From Poa pratensis (Eukaryota; Streptophyta; Magnoliopsida; Poales; Poaceae), in the NCBI GenBank assembly GCA_947311845.1, contig CAMZMU010000115.1, positions 30,403,401-30,467,400 on the forward strand: DNA of 64,000 nucleotides, given 5' to 3'. Below, piece by piece: positions 32,880 to 43,840 of this stretch. The notes beneath the pieces are model-generated. The model did no database searches and was not told the DNA's origin. It worked only from the letters and a program-made list of their open reading frames with translations. A program made the position numbers and the translations under genes. Position 1 is the stretch's first letter; each line of letters opens with the position of its first letter.

Positions 32880-34017
32880 CCCCCAAGAATGCTCTCAACT
32901 GTTTCAGATTCATTGGTGTAGGCCAAGATTCTACAGCAGCAATTTTTGTTGGGTCTGTGGATACTCCTGATCCACTAATAATGTGCCCGATATATTCCAA
33001 TGACAGCTTGGCAAATGTGCATTTGCTCTGTTTCAAATACAGCTTGTTCTGTTCCAGGAGTTGAAACACATGCTCCAAGCGTTTGGCATGTTCCTCTATT
33101 GTTCTGCTGTAGATCAAGACATCATCCACGAACACCAACACAAATTTCCTGATCACATGAGCAAATATTGTGTTCATGGCTGCTTGGAAAGTTGCTGGCG
33201 CTGATGTCAAACCAAATGGCATTACTCTGAACTCATAGTGCCCACTATGTGTTTTGAAAGCCGTTTTGTTTTCATCCTTTTCTGCCATGCGTATTTGATG
33301 ATAACCAGAGCGTAAATCGAGCTTGGTAAAATATACAGCCCCAGACAATTCATCAAGTAATTCGTCCACCACTGGCATAGGATATCTATCCTTGACTGTT
33401 ACTGCATTCAGTTGTCTGTAATCAACACAGAAACGCCATGTGCCGTCTTTCTTCTTCACAAGTAAAACCGGAGAAGAGAAAGGGCTCTGACTAGGTTGAA
33501 TTATACCTTGTTTGATCATTTCCTTGATTTGTTTCTCGATCTCATCCTTCGGTTGTGGTGAGTATTGATAGGGTTTAACATTCACTGGCTGCGCACCTGG
33601 CATTAGTGGGATGTGATGGTCGAATTCACGCCTTGGTGGTAGCCCTTGCGGAGTTGCAAAACACTCTTGGTGTTGCTGCAGCACATTTTCAATTTCAAAT
33701 GGAATTTCAGAGTCTGGTGAGTTCTCTGTTATTGGGCATAATCGGACCAGCTGAGCTAGGGCTCTCTGCTCAATCAGTTGGTGTAATTCCTCCCTTGATA
33801 TTGCTTCACAACTAGCCACTTTGTTTTTAATTCCTTTGAGTGTGATTCTCTTGCCATTGTGGCGAAATCTCAAGGTTTTCTTAGGCCAATCGATCCACAT
33901 TTTACCACATTCATCCAACCAATCCATTCCTAAGATGATATCATAGCAAGGAATTGCAAACACACGGAATGTTGTTGCGAATTTGTTGCTCTGGCATTCC
34001 CATTCTAGTTGTGACAC
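32770..34017 (-). pseudogene. Reverse transcriptase
   Basis: YDIILGMDWLDECG (end of the protease region) is followed by reverse transcriptase: IIQPSQSPFSSPVLLVKKKD, WRFCVDYRQLNAVTVKDRYP, FTKLDLRSGYHQIRM, FRVMPFGLTSAPATFQ and the active site FVDDVLIYS, then YIGHIISGSGVSTDP. All core motifs are intact. It is out of frame with the protease upstream (G10 run near 34039-34049) and with RNase H downstream. In an active element it would copy the RNA genome inside cytoplasmic particles. Confidence 0.95.
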
Positions 34018-34402
34018 AGCTTCCGTTACTTTTGTTTCCCCCCCCCCCCATCAGCCACCTGAACTGTAACTGGATCCACCTGTGTAACAGGCAACTGCAA
34101 TTGCCGACTGCTGTTTTGCTGATGAAACTGCCACAGCTCCCTGAATCAACCAATATCAGCACTTGCTTTCCATTAACCGTGCCTTGTAACCTGATGCTTT
34201 TCTGTGTTGTTGTGCCGGCCAGAGCACATTGTGATATAATGCATAGAGATTCATCACTGCTTGATTCAGTATATGCTTCTTTGTCACTTGTATTGTTGTC
34301 CATTTGGAATACCTCTAGTAACTCTTCCACCAGATGTAATGGAACTGATTTGTTACAGCGGTGACCAGAAACAATTTTTTCTCCACAAGTAAAACATTCC
34401 AT
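33941..34402 (-). pseudogene. Zinc knuckle and aspartic protease fragment
   Basis: Begins with a CCHC-like knuckle, CFTCGEKIVSGHRC, followed by LHLVEELLEVFQ, as in many Ty3/gypsy elements. The protease active site is VLILVDSGSCGSFIS. After AVGN the reading departs from the expected protease pattern, and the matching continuation lies in a different frame, so a frame change occurs around 34105-34125. A second change follows at the G10 run. It overlaps the gag frame by 88 bases. Confidence 0.85.
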
Positions 34403-35586
34403 TCCCTACGTTGTGCTTTCAGTGATTTGAATTTCTCACTCCAGGATGGTTTCACCACCTGTTTGCCCTCGCCTTTTTTAACTTCTTCAGGCGTGCTGCC
34501 CATCAATCCTTTCCCTGGGAACCCTGTTCTACTGTAGTTGTTCCTGTTGTCACTGTGAGAGCGAGGATATGAAAACTGGCGTCCCTCCTCCAATAGCTCT
34601 TCTTGTGTTTCAGCCAATGATAATGCTGCATCAACAGTTCTTGGTTTGTGCAGTTGAATTGCCCGTCTGATATCTCGTTTCAGTCCATTGACGAACTTGG
34701 TGACAAAATATGCTTCATCGTAATGCTTATTGTGTACTAGCACATGGTGCCTCAATGCCTCAAACTTCTGATAGTATTTCTCGACAGTATGTGTCTGCTT
34801 ACATCTTTCCAGTGCTTCTAAGAACTTGTGATGTTTGTCTTTCCCAAATTTCTGATGAATTGCCACACACAGTGTCTCCCAGCTATCCACATCATGTTCA
34901 GCCTCAAAGGTCTGTAACCAGAGTGCTGCATTTCCCACAAAATGCATTGTTGCAAAGCTTGCCCATGTTTCATGTTCCACGCCGTACAACGCAAAGTACT
35001 TCTCACACACTGTTTTCCACCATTTGGGATTCTCTCCATCAAACCGAGGAAAATCAGTCTTCGGTGGTCGTGTTCGATGATGACCACCGCGAGATGTTTG
35101 ATACCCACTGTCATCAAATGCACCAGAACCATCACCGAGATCAAAATTCACCGGTGTATGTGGAAATTCCCTTCTGGAGCTACCTCTGTTAGGAAGTGTG
35201 ACCTTCAGTGCTGTGGTCAAACTGCGTGGATCGATCTCATCGCCGTTTGCCATTGGGGTACGAGCATGAGCCGATGTTGGTCGCGCAGCCTCCAGAGTCT
35301 CCAGGTGAGCGCCCACTGTGTCCAGTGTTTGCTGAATCTCCTTGATCGACTCATCCACCTGAGGAACCCAGATATTCAGTCCCCTGAGCGTATCGTTGAT
35401 TGCCTTGAGGGTGTCCCTTGTATCCGCACCTTGCTTGTGCAATTCGTCCCCCTGTTTCTTCAAAGCAGTGAGATCTGCCTGTACCTTCTCCATCGCCACC
35501 TGCTCCGCTGACTCCCACACCGCCGATCCCGGGACCAGAGTGAGCCGCCGCCGAAATAACTCGGCACCGATGACGCACGGATCCAC
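34315..35586 (-). pseudogene. Gag
   Basis: 423-codon frame. An N-terminal Lys/Gln-rich coiled coil (about residues 32-95, MEKVQADLTALKKQGDEL) precedes the Retrotrans_gag domain (about 170-310): KTDFPRFDGENPKWWKTVCE, GNAALWLQTFEAEHDVDSWE, CVAIHQKFGKDKH and VEKYYQKFEALRHHV. The likely start is the Met at residue 1 or at residue 32. The last 25 or so residues read out of frame, because the zinc knuckle continues in another frame from about 34400. Gag forms the virus-like particle that packages the element RNA. Confidence 0.92.
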
Positions 35587-35898
35587 CGCGACACCGGGAT
35601 TTCACCACCCACAGTGATGATCTGTGAGCAACCGTGCCGCCGCCGTGAGATCTGCGTCCGAACAATCGCACCCGCTGCCACACGCCTCCGGTGATCGTCG
35701 GAATACGCCGAACGATCACTCTACACCGCGAGTTAAGATACGGAGATGGGATTTTACAGGATGTTGCCAAACCACTCCGCTCCGCTCTCGAATTCGCCTC
35801 CCACTCAGATCTAACTACGGAATCGATGGATTCCTTCTCCTCCTCACTTCTTGTGTGAATTTTCTTGAAAAATTTTGAGCGCAGATCCAGGATCTACT

Positions 35899-35910
35899 GC
35901 TCTGATACCA
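35899..35910 (-). other. Primer-binding site for initiator tRNA-Met
   Basis: On the minus strand TGGTATCAGAGC lies two bases inside the 5' LTR, the standard complement of the 3' end of plant initiator tRNA-Met. It starts minus-strand DNA synthesis. Confidence 0.95.
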
Positions 35911-35912
35911 TA

Positions 35913-36225
35913 TGTCGCATCCCTCACTCTCGATTATGAATATTGATCACGGTACAAGGTTCCACAGCGTCGCGCTGGGAGGAAGAACTCGACGAACAAG
36001 TCGCGAGGAAGGAGGAGGAGAGAGAGTCAGCTGTCAAACGACAGGAAATATCTGTTTACACATGAATGAATGCCTCGATGGGACGGAACCTCGCCCTATA
36101 ATAATCGTCGTCTTCACTTGTGGTGGGGCCTCTTGCCAGCCTCAGAGTTGGACTTCTTCTGGTCCATGACTTGTCGCTGCTTCTGCTTCTGTGGTGGTGC
36201 TTGCGGTAGTAGTAGGGTCATGACA
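35913..36225 (-). repeat. 5' LTR of the chromovirus element
   Basis: 313-bp LTR adjoining the PBS, with TG...CA ends. It should hold the element promoter; no clear TATA box was singled out. Confidence 0.95.
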
Positions 36226-36230
36226 GCGAC

Positions 36231-38004
36231 GCATGGTTTCGAGAGGTGGAAGAACTTGTGTCATCACGGTATCACCGTACCAGGTGCTCGACCAGAATTT
36301 CATGAAGAAAATATGGGGTGTTCGACTCTATCGAGATGACAACTCGAGCATGAAACGAGCGAATTTTACAACCTAGACACATATGGATTTCTTTCTGAGA
36401 CTTACCACAGCTCATATTTTATAAATAATTACGAAAAAATTCACGTGGTAGACACTTCTCCATGAAGCTTTTACAGAATTGACCAGATATGACCTATGCG
36501 AAAATGAGAAATGGGAAACCTACTGTACGTTGCAAATGATTATGTTGCTTTACAAAGGTTTATAGGTGCAAGTTATCTCTATGATTGTTTTTTAAATTTT
36601 TAGAAGATAAATACACAATATCAGATTTATCTTCATACCAACATTATATGCATTCAGCTGTTAAAAAATAACGTATGATAAAATATTGTCTGCGCATGTA
36701 TGTTTGCGAAAGGATAAAAGCATCTACAAATTCCTGGTATGATATATGCATTGTATATACTATATGTGTGGACGGCGCACCTAAATCTTTTCGAGACTCT
36801 ACGAGATTGGACTACCTCACCGCCACTTACACCCGACCAGCAATGCGAGTTGTGCGATGTACACCAAAACTGACACCACCTACTAAACATAGGATAAAGC
36901 CTTGTCGCGTGTACTGTTAACAGTGTTCAACATACTTTCCCAGTGACACTCATTCCCAACATGTGAGTATGGTACTCTGTTTCATAATCATGTTCTTGTC
37001 TATCGAGCAATATAAGGCCCACACAAGTTCTCAAGGAAAAACAACTCAATTTATGATAATAGTCTCTTTCAATTAAAGATGTGAATCACACCCACTCTAT
37101 ATCGGTACGTACATCAATAGTGGCCATAGATAATTGGTTGAAAACTGAGGAGAGCGAGCCTCAAGCGATAAGTATATAGTGAGGAAAATATGTGTCGTTG
37201 GGAACAAGTTGATGAGGTTGTACTTAGTAGGTGGAAGTATTTAAATCAATTTGTGAGGAACTAAATATTAAAACACGGTTCATGTTGAACTATTAGACAC
37301 ATGCTATTTACTAGACTAACCTTGGAGTAAGATACAACTGTCACCACAGGCATTTAGCAACATGAATGTACTTACAAAGTAGATAAAAGGTAATATGTGC
37401 ATTTTATTATAAGTCACATGTATCGACAAACAATTTCAAGGTCATGTTTGCCTTGTATAAGTTTTCTCATCCACCATCTTATCTTTTGACTTCAGCTCTC
37501 TAAATAGTGTCGTAACACATCTCTCAAATACACTTCCAAGCAAGTGGGTTATTTGCTCGGAATTAATTTGCTACACTGTTATGTGATTTACTATGACTAA
37601 CGGATATATAGCACATCACATCCTATTATCCCTACTAAGATAGACATAGAAAAGTAACAAAATCATAGAGTTCTCAAACTTTCCATCACTATCGAGTTGC
37701 TTACTACAAGTCTACTCCATCTAACACACACGTTCCCCCTCTCCAGGGCCCCTCTCGCGCCATAACATACTAGTATGATCAGAACATATATACAGGTAAG
37801 GGGTAATAATATGCATCAAAAAATACATCACACATACTGAAATTGCATCTCATATATATAAATCCACCATAGTGCAATACAAATAGTAGCATAATCATGC
37901 ATGCATCCCATATGGTTCTAGACACGATAATACATAGAGAGAGTAGATCAAGATACTGTCCTAAACCCGTAGTCCAGGGGTGAACTACTCCCTTCTTATC
38001 ATAA
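36231..38004. repeat. Macro-repeat copy 6, Q plus S segment
   Basis: Resumes after the LTR element with GAGGTGGAAGAACTTGTGTC, then GACTCTATCGAGATGACAAC (36328), GACTTACCACAGCTCAT (36399), the AACATGTGAGTATGG block (36958), TACTTAGTAGGTGGAAGTA (37219) and S from about 37500. It follows copy 4 closely. S is cut at ATAA^TTGC by the Helitron at 38005 and finishes at 41236-41390. Confidence 0.8.
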
Positions 38005-38689
38005 CTAGGTAATTGCCCGTGCGTTGCTACAGGGAGACTCCCTTGAACCGTCCCGTGTTTTTGCAGGCTGGGTTTTTTATTGGTAGTGTGAAAAAAGAAT
38101 TGAAACTTTGGTTAGTCAGATTTATATCACAAGGACCATAAAGTATAGTGCAGATGTTCATCAAGTCATCAATACAATCTAGCGCCCAAATAGAATGAAA
38201 ACAACAGTGCATGTCACGCACATCAAAGATGAACTTTCTTTAGGAAGTGTCAGCTCAATGGTGAACAATTTTCAAAATGTCAAGAACAGTGAAAAATATC
38301 TTCCTTGTTTAGTTAACAGCCTTTGAAGAGTAAAAGTATACATAATATAGTTCAATAATGGTAACACTAATAAAGAACAATCATGAGGGCACCCATATTA
38401 GTATTATAAATAAAGCTTATTTTCACAACATCTATTACTGTTTGTTGGCATCCTCAAACAAAAAATATTATTCAGCTTATAATCCATTTTTTGGGGAAAA
38501 AAGGCCCTGTCTCTACATACAGCCCTGAAAATTCAGCTTAGAAACAGTGTACAACATATTATACAATGGCCTGAAGATTCAAATTTTCTAGAGCTAAAGC
38601 AGTAGGGTAATAGCCATGAACATGAGCTGAATTTGCACAAGTGTAGATGGGCCCAGATTATGAACGTCCGATATCCTGTTGAGCGCAAT

Positions 38690-39313
38690 CATTAGCCACT
38701 CCATTGAGGTTCCTCTGAATATGATAGACAGCAGAGGCAAGTTCTTGAGTGAGCTTTCTTAGTGGGCGACGTAGCTTCTGATCTCCCATAGGACCTGAGG
38801 ATCTGCAGTTGTAGTTGCCTTGCCGCTACCGCCTTTGCGAGCGAGAGACTACATGTGAGGAATATGATCTGCTGGAGCTGAAGGATATTTGCAACGTTTG
38901 CTGCCAACACAAGGGCAAAAGCTTCAGCATGAAATGGTGATGGTGTTAAGACTACTGAGCCTTGGACAAAGATAGAAGTGCTGCTGCTTCCTTTCTGAAA
39001 TTGGCCGCAAATACCTAAAGAGAAGTATTTGACGCTGGTACTGGTGCCTTGCAAGTTTTCCAAGCAGCATCCGAGAATAGCCTGGATCCTCTGATTGTTA
39101 AATCAGTTTTAGTTGTGGATCCCTGCATAATAGAATCCTTTGGCTTGTCGTCCTGCATCTTGGAAGAATCATGTATATCAGAGGTAGAGAAATCACACAT
39201 TTCAAGGTTAGACTTGATAGTTTTTGGAGCAATATTGATCTGATAAGAACTTCAGAAGCGCCCTCTTTCATGTTAAAACGGTGGTCATTTCTCGACTTCC
39301 ATAGGCACCACAT
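38690..39313 (-). pseudogene. LINE ORF2 RNase H remnant inside the Helitron
   Basis: Two minus-strand frames, FLWCLWKSRNDHRF-type sequence (39313-39098) and LGICGQFQKGSSSTSIFVQG with PFHAEAFALVLAANVANIL (39063-38692), match the C-terminal region and RNase H-like (RVT_3) domain of plant L1-type LINEs. Frame changes and stops separate them. Probably passenger DNA acquired by the Helitron or inserted into it. Confidence 0.75.
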
Positions 39314-39560
39314 GAAGGTAAAAATGGATTGAAGAGTGGTGTGTAGGTGTCTAGAGGTTAGCAGGTTCAGAATTGAGTCAAGGAGGTAGTAGTTGCACTG
39401 AGATGCTGAAAACAGGGAATTGTCTGGAGTAGGAGGCTAGGAGCAGATCAAACCAAAATGACTTGAAGCAGAATGATAAAAAGACTGATTCAGCTTTCCA
39501 TTCATTCTGTTTTCTCAAACACTTAATAAAGAAATCACATATCAACTACTACTGGGCTCT

Positions 39561-39862
39561 TCTTCCTGTGGAAGGTCACCATCTTGAACTTCACCTGCCG
39601 GTTCTTCATGTCCACCTTGTTGCCGCACAGGACAATCGGGATGTTCTCGCACACCCTGATTGCAAAAAATTATTTAGAACAGTTCAAGAGATGTGTCAGA
39701 CCAATTTCGGACAATCGGTGAAATAAGAGCTATTTGTAAACTGAAGATATTCTCGAAGAGCAGAAATTTTACTTACAGATGTCCCTGTTCCAGTTGGGAA
39801 CGTTCTTATGGATGCTGGGAGGTGACATCGAACATGATGACTGCAAACTGGCCATGGATGCT
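39561..39862 (-). pseudogene. Captured Ran GTPase exons with intron
   Basis: Two exon pieces lie on the minus strand. 39862-39780 encodes IHGQFAVIMFDVTS and then, out of frame after a stop, sequence corresponding to KNVPNWNRDIC. 39660-39561 encodes [19 protein letters not shown] and [11 protein letters not shown]. These are the G3-G4 part of the nuclear transport GTPase Ran, including the NKVD guanine-specificity motif. The intron between them is retained with a CAG acceptor, so capture was at DNA level, as Helitrons do, not by retroposition. The N-terminal P-loop and the C-terminus are absent and a stop codon interrupts the first piece, so it is non-functional as a GTPase. Confidence 0.85.
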
Positions 39863-39974
39863 GAAAACAACAGGAAAATGTAAGAATACAAATTAATCTG
39901 TTGACATTAAAAGAACACACAATAAGGCATTACAAATTTTATCTAGCTCTATATTCATTTGGCAAAGCACACGA

Positions 39975-40102
39975 TTTAAAATTACCTTAGTAAGAACATA
40001 TTTCCCAACTACACCAGGCGCCTTTCGAGAAGCAAGTATTATTTGGTTAGCTGCGTCTATGCCCATGACTCGAGCTCCATCAAAAAAAAAATCATTCTGC
40101 AA
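39975..40102 (-). pseudogene. Second captured exon-like piece, unidentified
   Basis: The frame contains DGARVMGIDAANQIILASRK and APGVVGKYVLTK and then an apparent GTAATT splice donor at about 39985. It looks like a genuine plant exon by its sequence and donor, but I cannot name the family. It is in the same orientation as the Ran exons, upstream of them in the Helitron. Confidence 0.45.
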
Positions 40103-40139
40103 AACATGGGTATCGGATTATACCTGAATCACTTTCCTG

Positions 40140-41160
40140 CTGCTCGCTCCTCTCTACTAAATCAGCACACGCATGCTACTCCTCTGACCTCTCCATCGCG
40201 AACCCGCACACCTGCTGCTCCATGCCCATTTGATCTTCTTCTTCACCTTGTATGCAACGCAGTGCCCATATTTATTTCCTCTATTGCGACGCTGACAACG
40301 ATTCTGACAGAGAACGGTAGTCAAGCGGCAGTTGTGATCTCTTCGTCCCGCATCGACGCGTCCCCGCGCGCGCGTGACCTCTTCGTCCGTCCCCGCCCGA
40401 AGAACTCCGGCCGACCTCCCCTGCCATGCCACGGCCGCCACCTCCAGCGCCATGCCGCCTCCTGCCGTTTCCCCGACCGACACCGACGGTTTCCGACCCC
40501 GCCACCGTGTGCTCCAAGCCTCCTGCAGCCTGGCCGCCGCTCCTCGAGCTCGATGACTCCGTCCAGGCCCCGCGGCCGTCAGCCGGGGGCGCGCGCGTGT
40601 AACGCATCGACGCCTCGTTCGGCCTCCTCCTCGTCCAAGACTGAGCCGCGCCCGGCCTCCTGCTCGATCTGCTCGGTCACCAGATCCGTGCAGCGCTGCC
40701 TCGCCCGCGTGCGTCCCTGATGCCTCCATGTGCGCCGCCGACCTCCGGCCCTCAGATACATAGTGCCCGCCGTGGACCTTGGGCTGGGGAGGCAAGGGAG
40801 ACTTCGAGGTTGAGGGCGCCGGCGGCATCGGCTGGGGAGGTGAGGGAGACGTCGAGGTCGAGGGCTCCGACGACATCGTCCGCCCGGGCGCCAGCGGCAT
40901 CGGCTGGGGTTGCCATGCTGACAACCATCCCCTCCTTCAAGTCTTCAACGGCGAAGGCGACAGATCGAAGGCACGCGGCAGCAGTGCAGAGGCAGTGCTT
41001 GGATTGGGATTGCTCGACCGTCGAGGAAGGGGCTGGGGCGGCCGATGCTGGGAGAGTTTTTTTTTTAGATTAACCGATGCTGGGAGAGCTGTGCGTGGAA
41101 GGGACGGTGGCGGAGCGATTTGATACGCGAGGGAAGGTTTCTTTGGGCTTTGGCCCATGT
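40140..41160. other. GC-rich 5' part of the Helitron
   Basis: GC-rich DNA with a 255-codon minus frame (40924-40157) and overlapping plus frames; no domain recognised. A partial internal duplication, GGCATCGGCTGGGG(A/T), occurs at 40824 and 40898, and GATGCTGGGAGAG at 41044 and 41078. Likely captured 5' UTR or promoter pieces of one or more host genes. Confidence 0.4.
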
Positions 41161-41235
41161 GCGCGATCGGGATGGGCGGGGGCAGAAAATGGAGGCTTCA
41201 CCGACCTATGTTGAACTCCCATTTAATAGTAAAGA

Positions 41236-41395
41236 TTGCGATGAAGAACACGTTGGAGAGGTCGGAGGTGCAACCGAGGCAGACTCTGACAATGATCCCT
41301 CCAATCTTCGTCAGCGGCGAGGTTTCTCTCCGATGTTTTGCTATTTTGGTGATGGCCTCCTCTTTGGAAGCATTCTGAGGTTTAAACATGCGTGA
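41236..41395. repeat. Macro-repeat S segment, copy 6, end
   Basis: GCGATGAAGAACACGTTGG and GGTCGGAGGTGCAACCGAGG continue S after the Helitron, parallel to 19208-19340. A short frame (DEEHVGEVGGATEADSD) is shared by both S copies, but flanks diverge by indels. Confidence 0.75.
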
Positions 41396-42129
41396 TCCAT
41401 ACAAACAAGTAGGCTTTGTGCTTTTGCAGATCAAATTCATTGATGAAGCAGTTCAGATCATCATCAGCGTGTGCGTTGAAGTGGTCGTTGCTTCGATTCT
41501 CCATGAAACGGGCGATACAGAAATTCCCAATTATCAGCCGCAGGTTGGTGCCCTGATCGATGAGCGACGGACCTCATCCTGGAACGCGACACGGTGCGAG
41601 CGATCGCAATGCGATTAGATGTTCGTGACAGCGAAGCGCGTACCGTCTGCGGTGTGCTCGAACATGAAAGAGGTGGATAACTCCATGATGCGGTCTTCGA
41701 CATCGCTGGCAGGGACTAACTAGAGCAACGAGAAGCCAGAGTAAGAAAGGACGCCCCTTGTGTAAAGCAACAAGAAGCCTAGGTTATCCCAATGGAAATC
41801 CTAGGCACGAATCCCTCAAGTGAATGAGGGGAAATTGTAAATCGCCTTGGTAGACTTGTAGATCTTGGTCTTCTCCTTCGATTCTCCAAGTATGAGCATG
41901 ATTGAGTGGTTGGAGTGGGAGATCTAGGAGGTTGAAGCTTTCATTAATGGAGGAGAGAGATTGATTGAAGCTTAGTCTTCTTTGGAGAAGAAGACCCCTT
42001 TAAATAGTACTCCTCCATAAATGGCCGTTGGAGGCAGAAACCCGTGCGCATCTGTAGTACCGAGCCAAACCCGGTAGTACCGACCCGCGTTGACTCGCGG
42101 TTGGCTCGTTGCCTCCAGCGTCCATACAT
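41396..42129. other. Unassigned spacer
   Basis: Moderate-GC DNA with GGTAGTACCGA motifs near 42064-42082 and CTTTAAATAGTACTCC near 41998, somewhat like a degraded LTR promoter. No termini, duplications or coding domain could be supported. Confidence 0.35.
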
Positions 42130-42418
42130 GCTCGGTAGTGCAAAATCATTTAGCTACTAAAAACTAATGTTGTGCAAAATCATTTATGCTAAAATAATTT
42201 ATAATGTGAATAGCTTGCATGTATGTATGAATATAATTTATAAATATGAAATCTCATTGATAAATGAATGTCTCGAATTGTGGATGATGTGGTGATGACA
42301 TGGATAAATGAATGACTCAAAATAGTGGATGATATGAACGGACTCCTTGTATGTAGAGATAACTAATTTAATGCATGTTAGTGGGGTCTTGTCTTATAAG
42401 AAGTATGTATAGATTAGA
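42130..42418 (-). mobile_element. Truncated Helitron of the same family as the next one
   Basis: Parallel to part of 42700-43250: TTATAATGTGAATAGCTTGC, ATGGATAAATGAATG, AGTGGATGAT and TTAGTGGGGTCTTGTCTTAT. The minus-strand 5' end lies at TCTAATCTATACATACTTC (about 42418), next to macro-repeat sequence. The 3' hairpin end is missing. Confidence 0.55.
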
Positions 42419-42534
42419 TAAATTAAACTTGAAGTTTGAAAATAAGTAAAAGCAACAAATGTACTAGTATAAGGTACAAAAATACCTATGTATTGTGAAG
42501 TATGATCATTTGTGGCTTGAGCATAGATAGAAAA
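42419..42534. repeat. Macro-repeat R segment, copy 7, left part
   Basis: AAACTTGAAGTTTGAAAATA, TACTAGTATAAGGTACAAAA and TGATCATTTGTGGCTTGAGC match R in copies 3 and 5. Cut at AAAA^TGG by the Helitron at 42535. Confidence 0.7.
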
Positions 42535-43250
42535 CTAGAAAGATACCCCGCGCGATGCAGCGTGAAACTTAAAAAAGTTATAGTATAAAAGAAAGAATAT
42601 TTGATGCATGAAATGGAAAAAATTCTCGGAAATATGGAGGATTTGATTAGCCACAATATTCAAAATCTAAATCTAATTAATATGAAATTTTGTATATTTA
42701 ACTGCTAAAAATTGATGTTGTGCAAATTGTATGGCTAAAAGAATTTATAATGTGATTAGCTTACATGTATGTATGAATATCATTAATAAATATGGAATAT
42801 CATGAATAAATGAATGTCACAAATAGTGGATGATGTGGTGTTGACATGGATAAATGAACGGATCAAAATAGTGGATGTGGACACCTTGCATGTAGAGATA
42901 GACTAATTTAATGCGGGAATCTTTTTAAAAAATAAATATGTAAATGAAATGGGTATAAGAAGCATGAAATATTCAATAGTCAAGATGCAATTGATCACAA
43001 TAGTCGAGACTAAATTTAATTCGTGTGAAATTGTTGAATATTTGAGGACTAAATATTTGTGATGTGGACAATTATATGGCTGAAGAAAGATGACATGGAT
43101 ATGTTGCATGAATATGTACTATTATTAATTATTGTTAGTGGAGATGACATGGATTATTGATTGGTTAAAATAGTGCGTGGTGTGGATAGCTTGCATGTTG
43201 AGATAGAAAAATAATTAATGATCTTAGTGGGGTTTTGCTTTATAAGAGGT

Positions 43251-43297
<47 letters not shown>

Positions 43298-43323
43298 TAT
43301 AGATAGATAGATAGATAGATAGA
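42535..43323 (-). mobile_element. Short non-autonomous Helitron
   Basis: Minus-strand 3' end: CACGCTGCATCGCGCGGGG followed by TATCTTT and CTAG, then host T. The minus-strand 5' end is TC within CTATCTATACCTCTTATAAAG. R copies 3 and 5 (near 12037 and 28797) give the uninterrupted site AGAAAA(T)TAGTGCCATACC. 789 bp, AT-rich, no coding. A GATA microsatellite has expanded at its 5' end. Confidence 0.7.
43249..43322. repeat. (GATA)n microsatellite
   Basis: About 18 near-perfect ATAG/GATA units with one TATAT interruption near 43296. It lies exactly at the Helitron 5' end and includes the TC terminus, so that boundary is approximate. Confidence 0.95.
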
Positions 43324-43840
43324 TGGTTGCCATACCAAAAGATACATTACAAGTGATTGTTCAACTTGTGTCATAGACTCTAATACGTAATCTCCACACA
43401 TGTTACTGACAGCCATATAACATACACAGGTGAGTTTCTACTGAAACTCTTTTTCTCTATTATAAATCGTAGAGTATCTATATGTAATTCGTCTTTCTAC
43501 GTAAAATCTACTTATCAAGTTGTTAATCCAATTTTGTACGCACTAATAATATAATATTCTGAAGTGGACTCTCTTTTTCATTATTAAATCATAGAGAACC
43601 CATATGCAATTTGTCTTTCTACACAAAATGTATTTAACAAGCTGTCACGTACAACTTTTAGCCCCTAATTATGATTATCTCACAACCGTTACCTCATTAG
43701 AAATATATCCACATTTCTACCCCTTTGTGGTGACTCCCTCAGAACATTTACCACATTTTATTGTTTTCCAAAATATAATGTTAGAAATTTTACACCATTT
43801 TGTTATTTTCAAAAACAGAATTGCTTGGTCCGCATGATAG
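43324..43840. repeat. Macro-repeat R segment, copy 7, right part
   Basis: GGTTGCCATACCAAAAGATA, GTTCAACTTGTGTCATA, TATGCAATTTGTCTTTCTAC and TTTTCCAAAATATAATGTTAG follow R copies 3 and 5 but are more diverged. A segment of about 120 bp (43440-43520) is partly duplicated at 43565-43650. Confidence 0.7.

Larger units (their letters stand above)
30542..36225 (-). mobile_element. Young Ty3/gypsy LTR retrotransposon, chromovirus type (Reina-like)
   Basis: 5684 bp, inserted on the minus strand and flanked by GCGAC on both sides (30537-30541 and 36226-36230). LTRs are 313 bp and differ, by eye, only at one G/A near the end. PBS and PPT are in the right places. Gag, protease, reverse transcriptase, RNase H, integrase and a chromodomain-like tail follow in Ty3/gypsy order. 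Short LTRs, small size and chromodomain suggest the Reina clade; this is inference without a tree. Coding is split by several one-base frame changes, mostly at homopolymers, so this copy as written cannot make an intact polyprotein. One LTR difference implies an age near 0.1 My at the commonly used grass LTR rate. Confidence 0.95.
38005..41235 (-). mobile_element. Helitron with captured gene fragments
   Basis: Minus-strand 5' end TCTTTACTATTAAATGGGAG. Minus-strand 3' end CCTGTAGCAACGCACGGG hairpin, then CAATTAC and CTAG, followed by host T. The junction is exact because S copy 4 (about 19190-19220) retains the empty site: TTATCAT then GATGAAGAAC without the insert. No duplication, A^T target, no Rep/helicase. 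It carries Ran GTPase exons with introns, another exon-like piece, a LINE RNase H remnant and GC-rich blocks, so it is a non-autonomous gene-capturing Helitron. Confidence 0.88.

Noticed and set aside
39463..39726. Plus-strand frame over the Ran-like exon
   Set aside because: The minus strand encodes the recognisable Ran motifs; the plus frame is a shadow.
41396..42129. Possible solo LTR with a CTTTAAATAG promoter-like motif
   Set aside because: No TG...CA ends with a target duplication could be found, so it was left unassigned.
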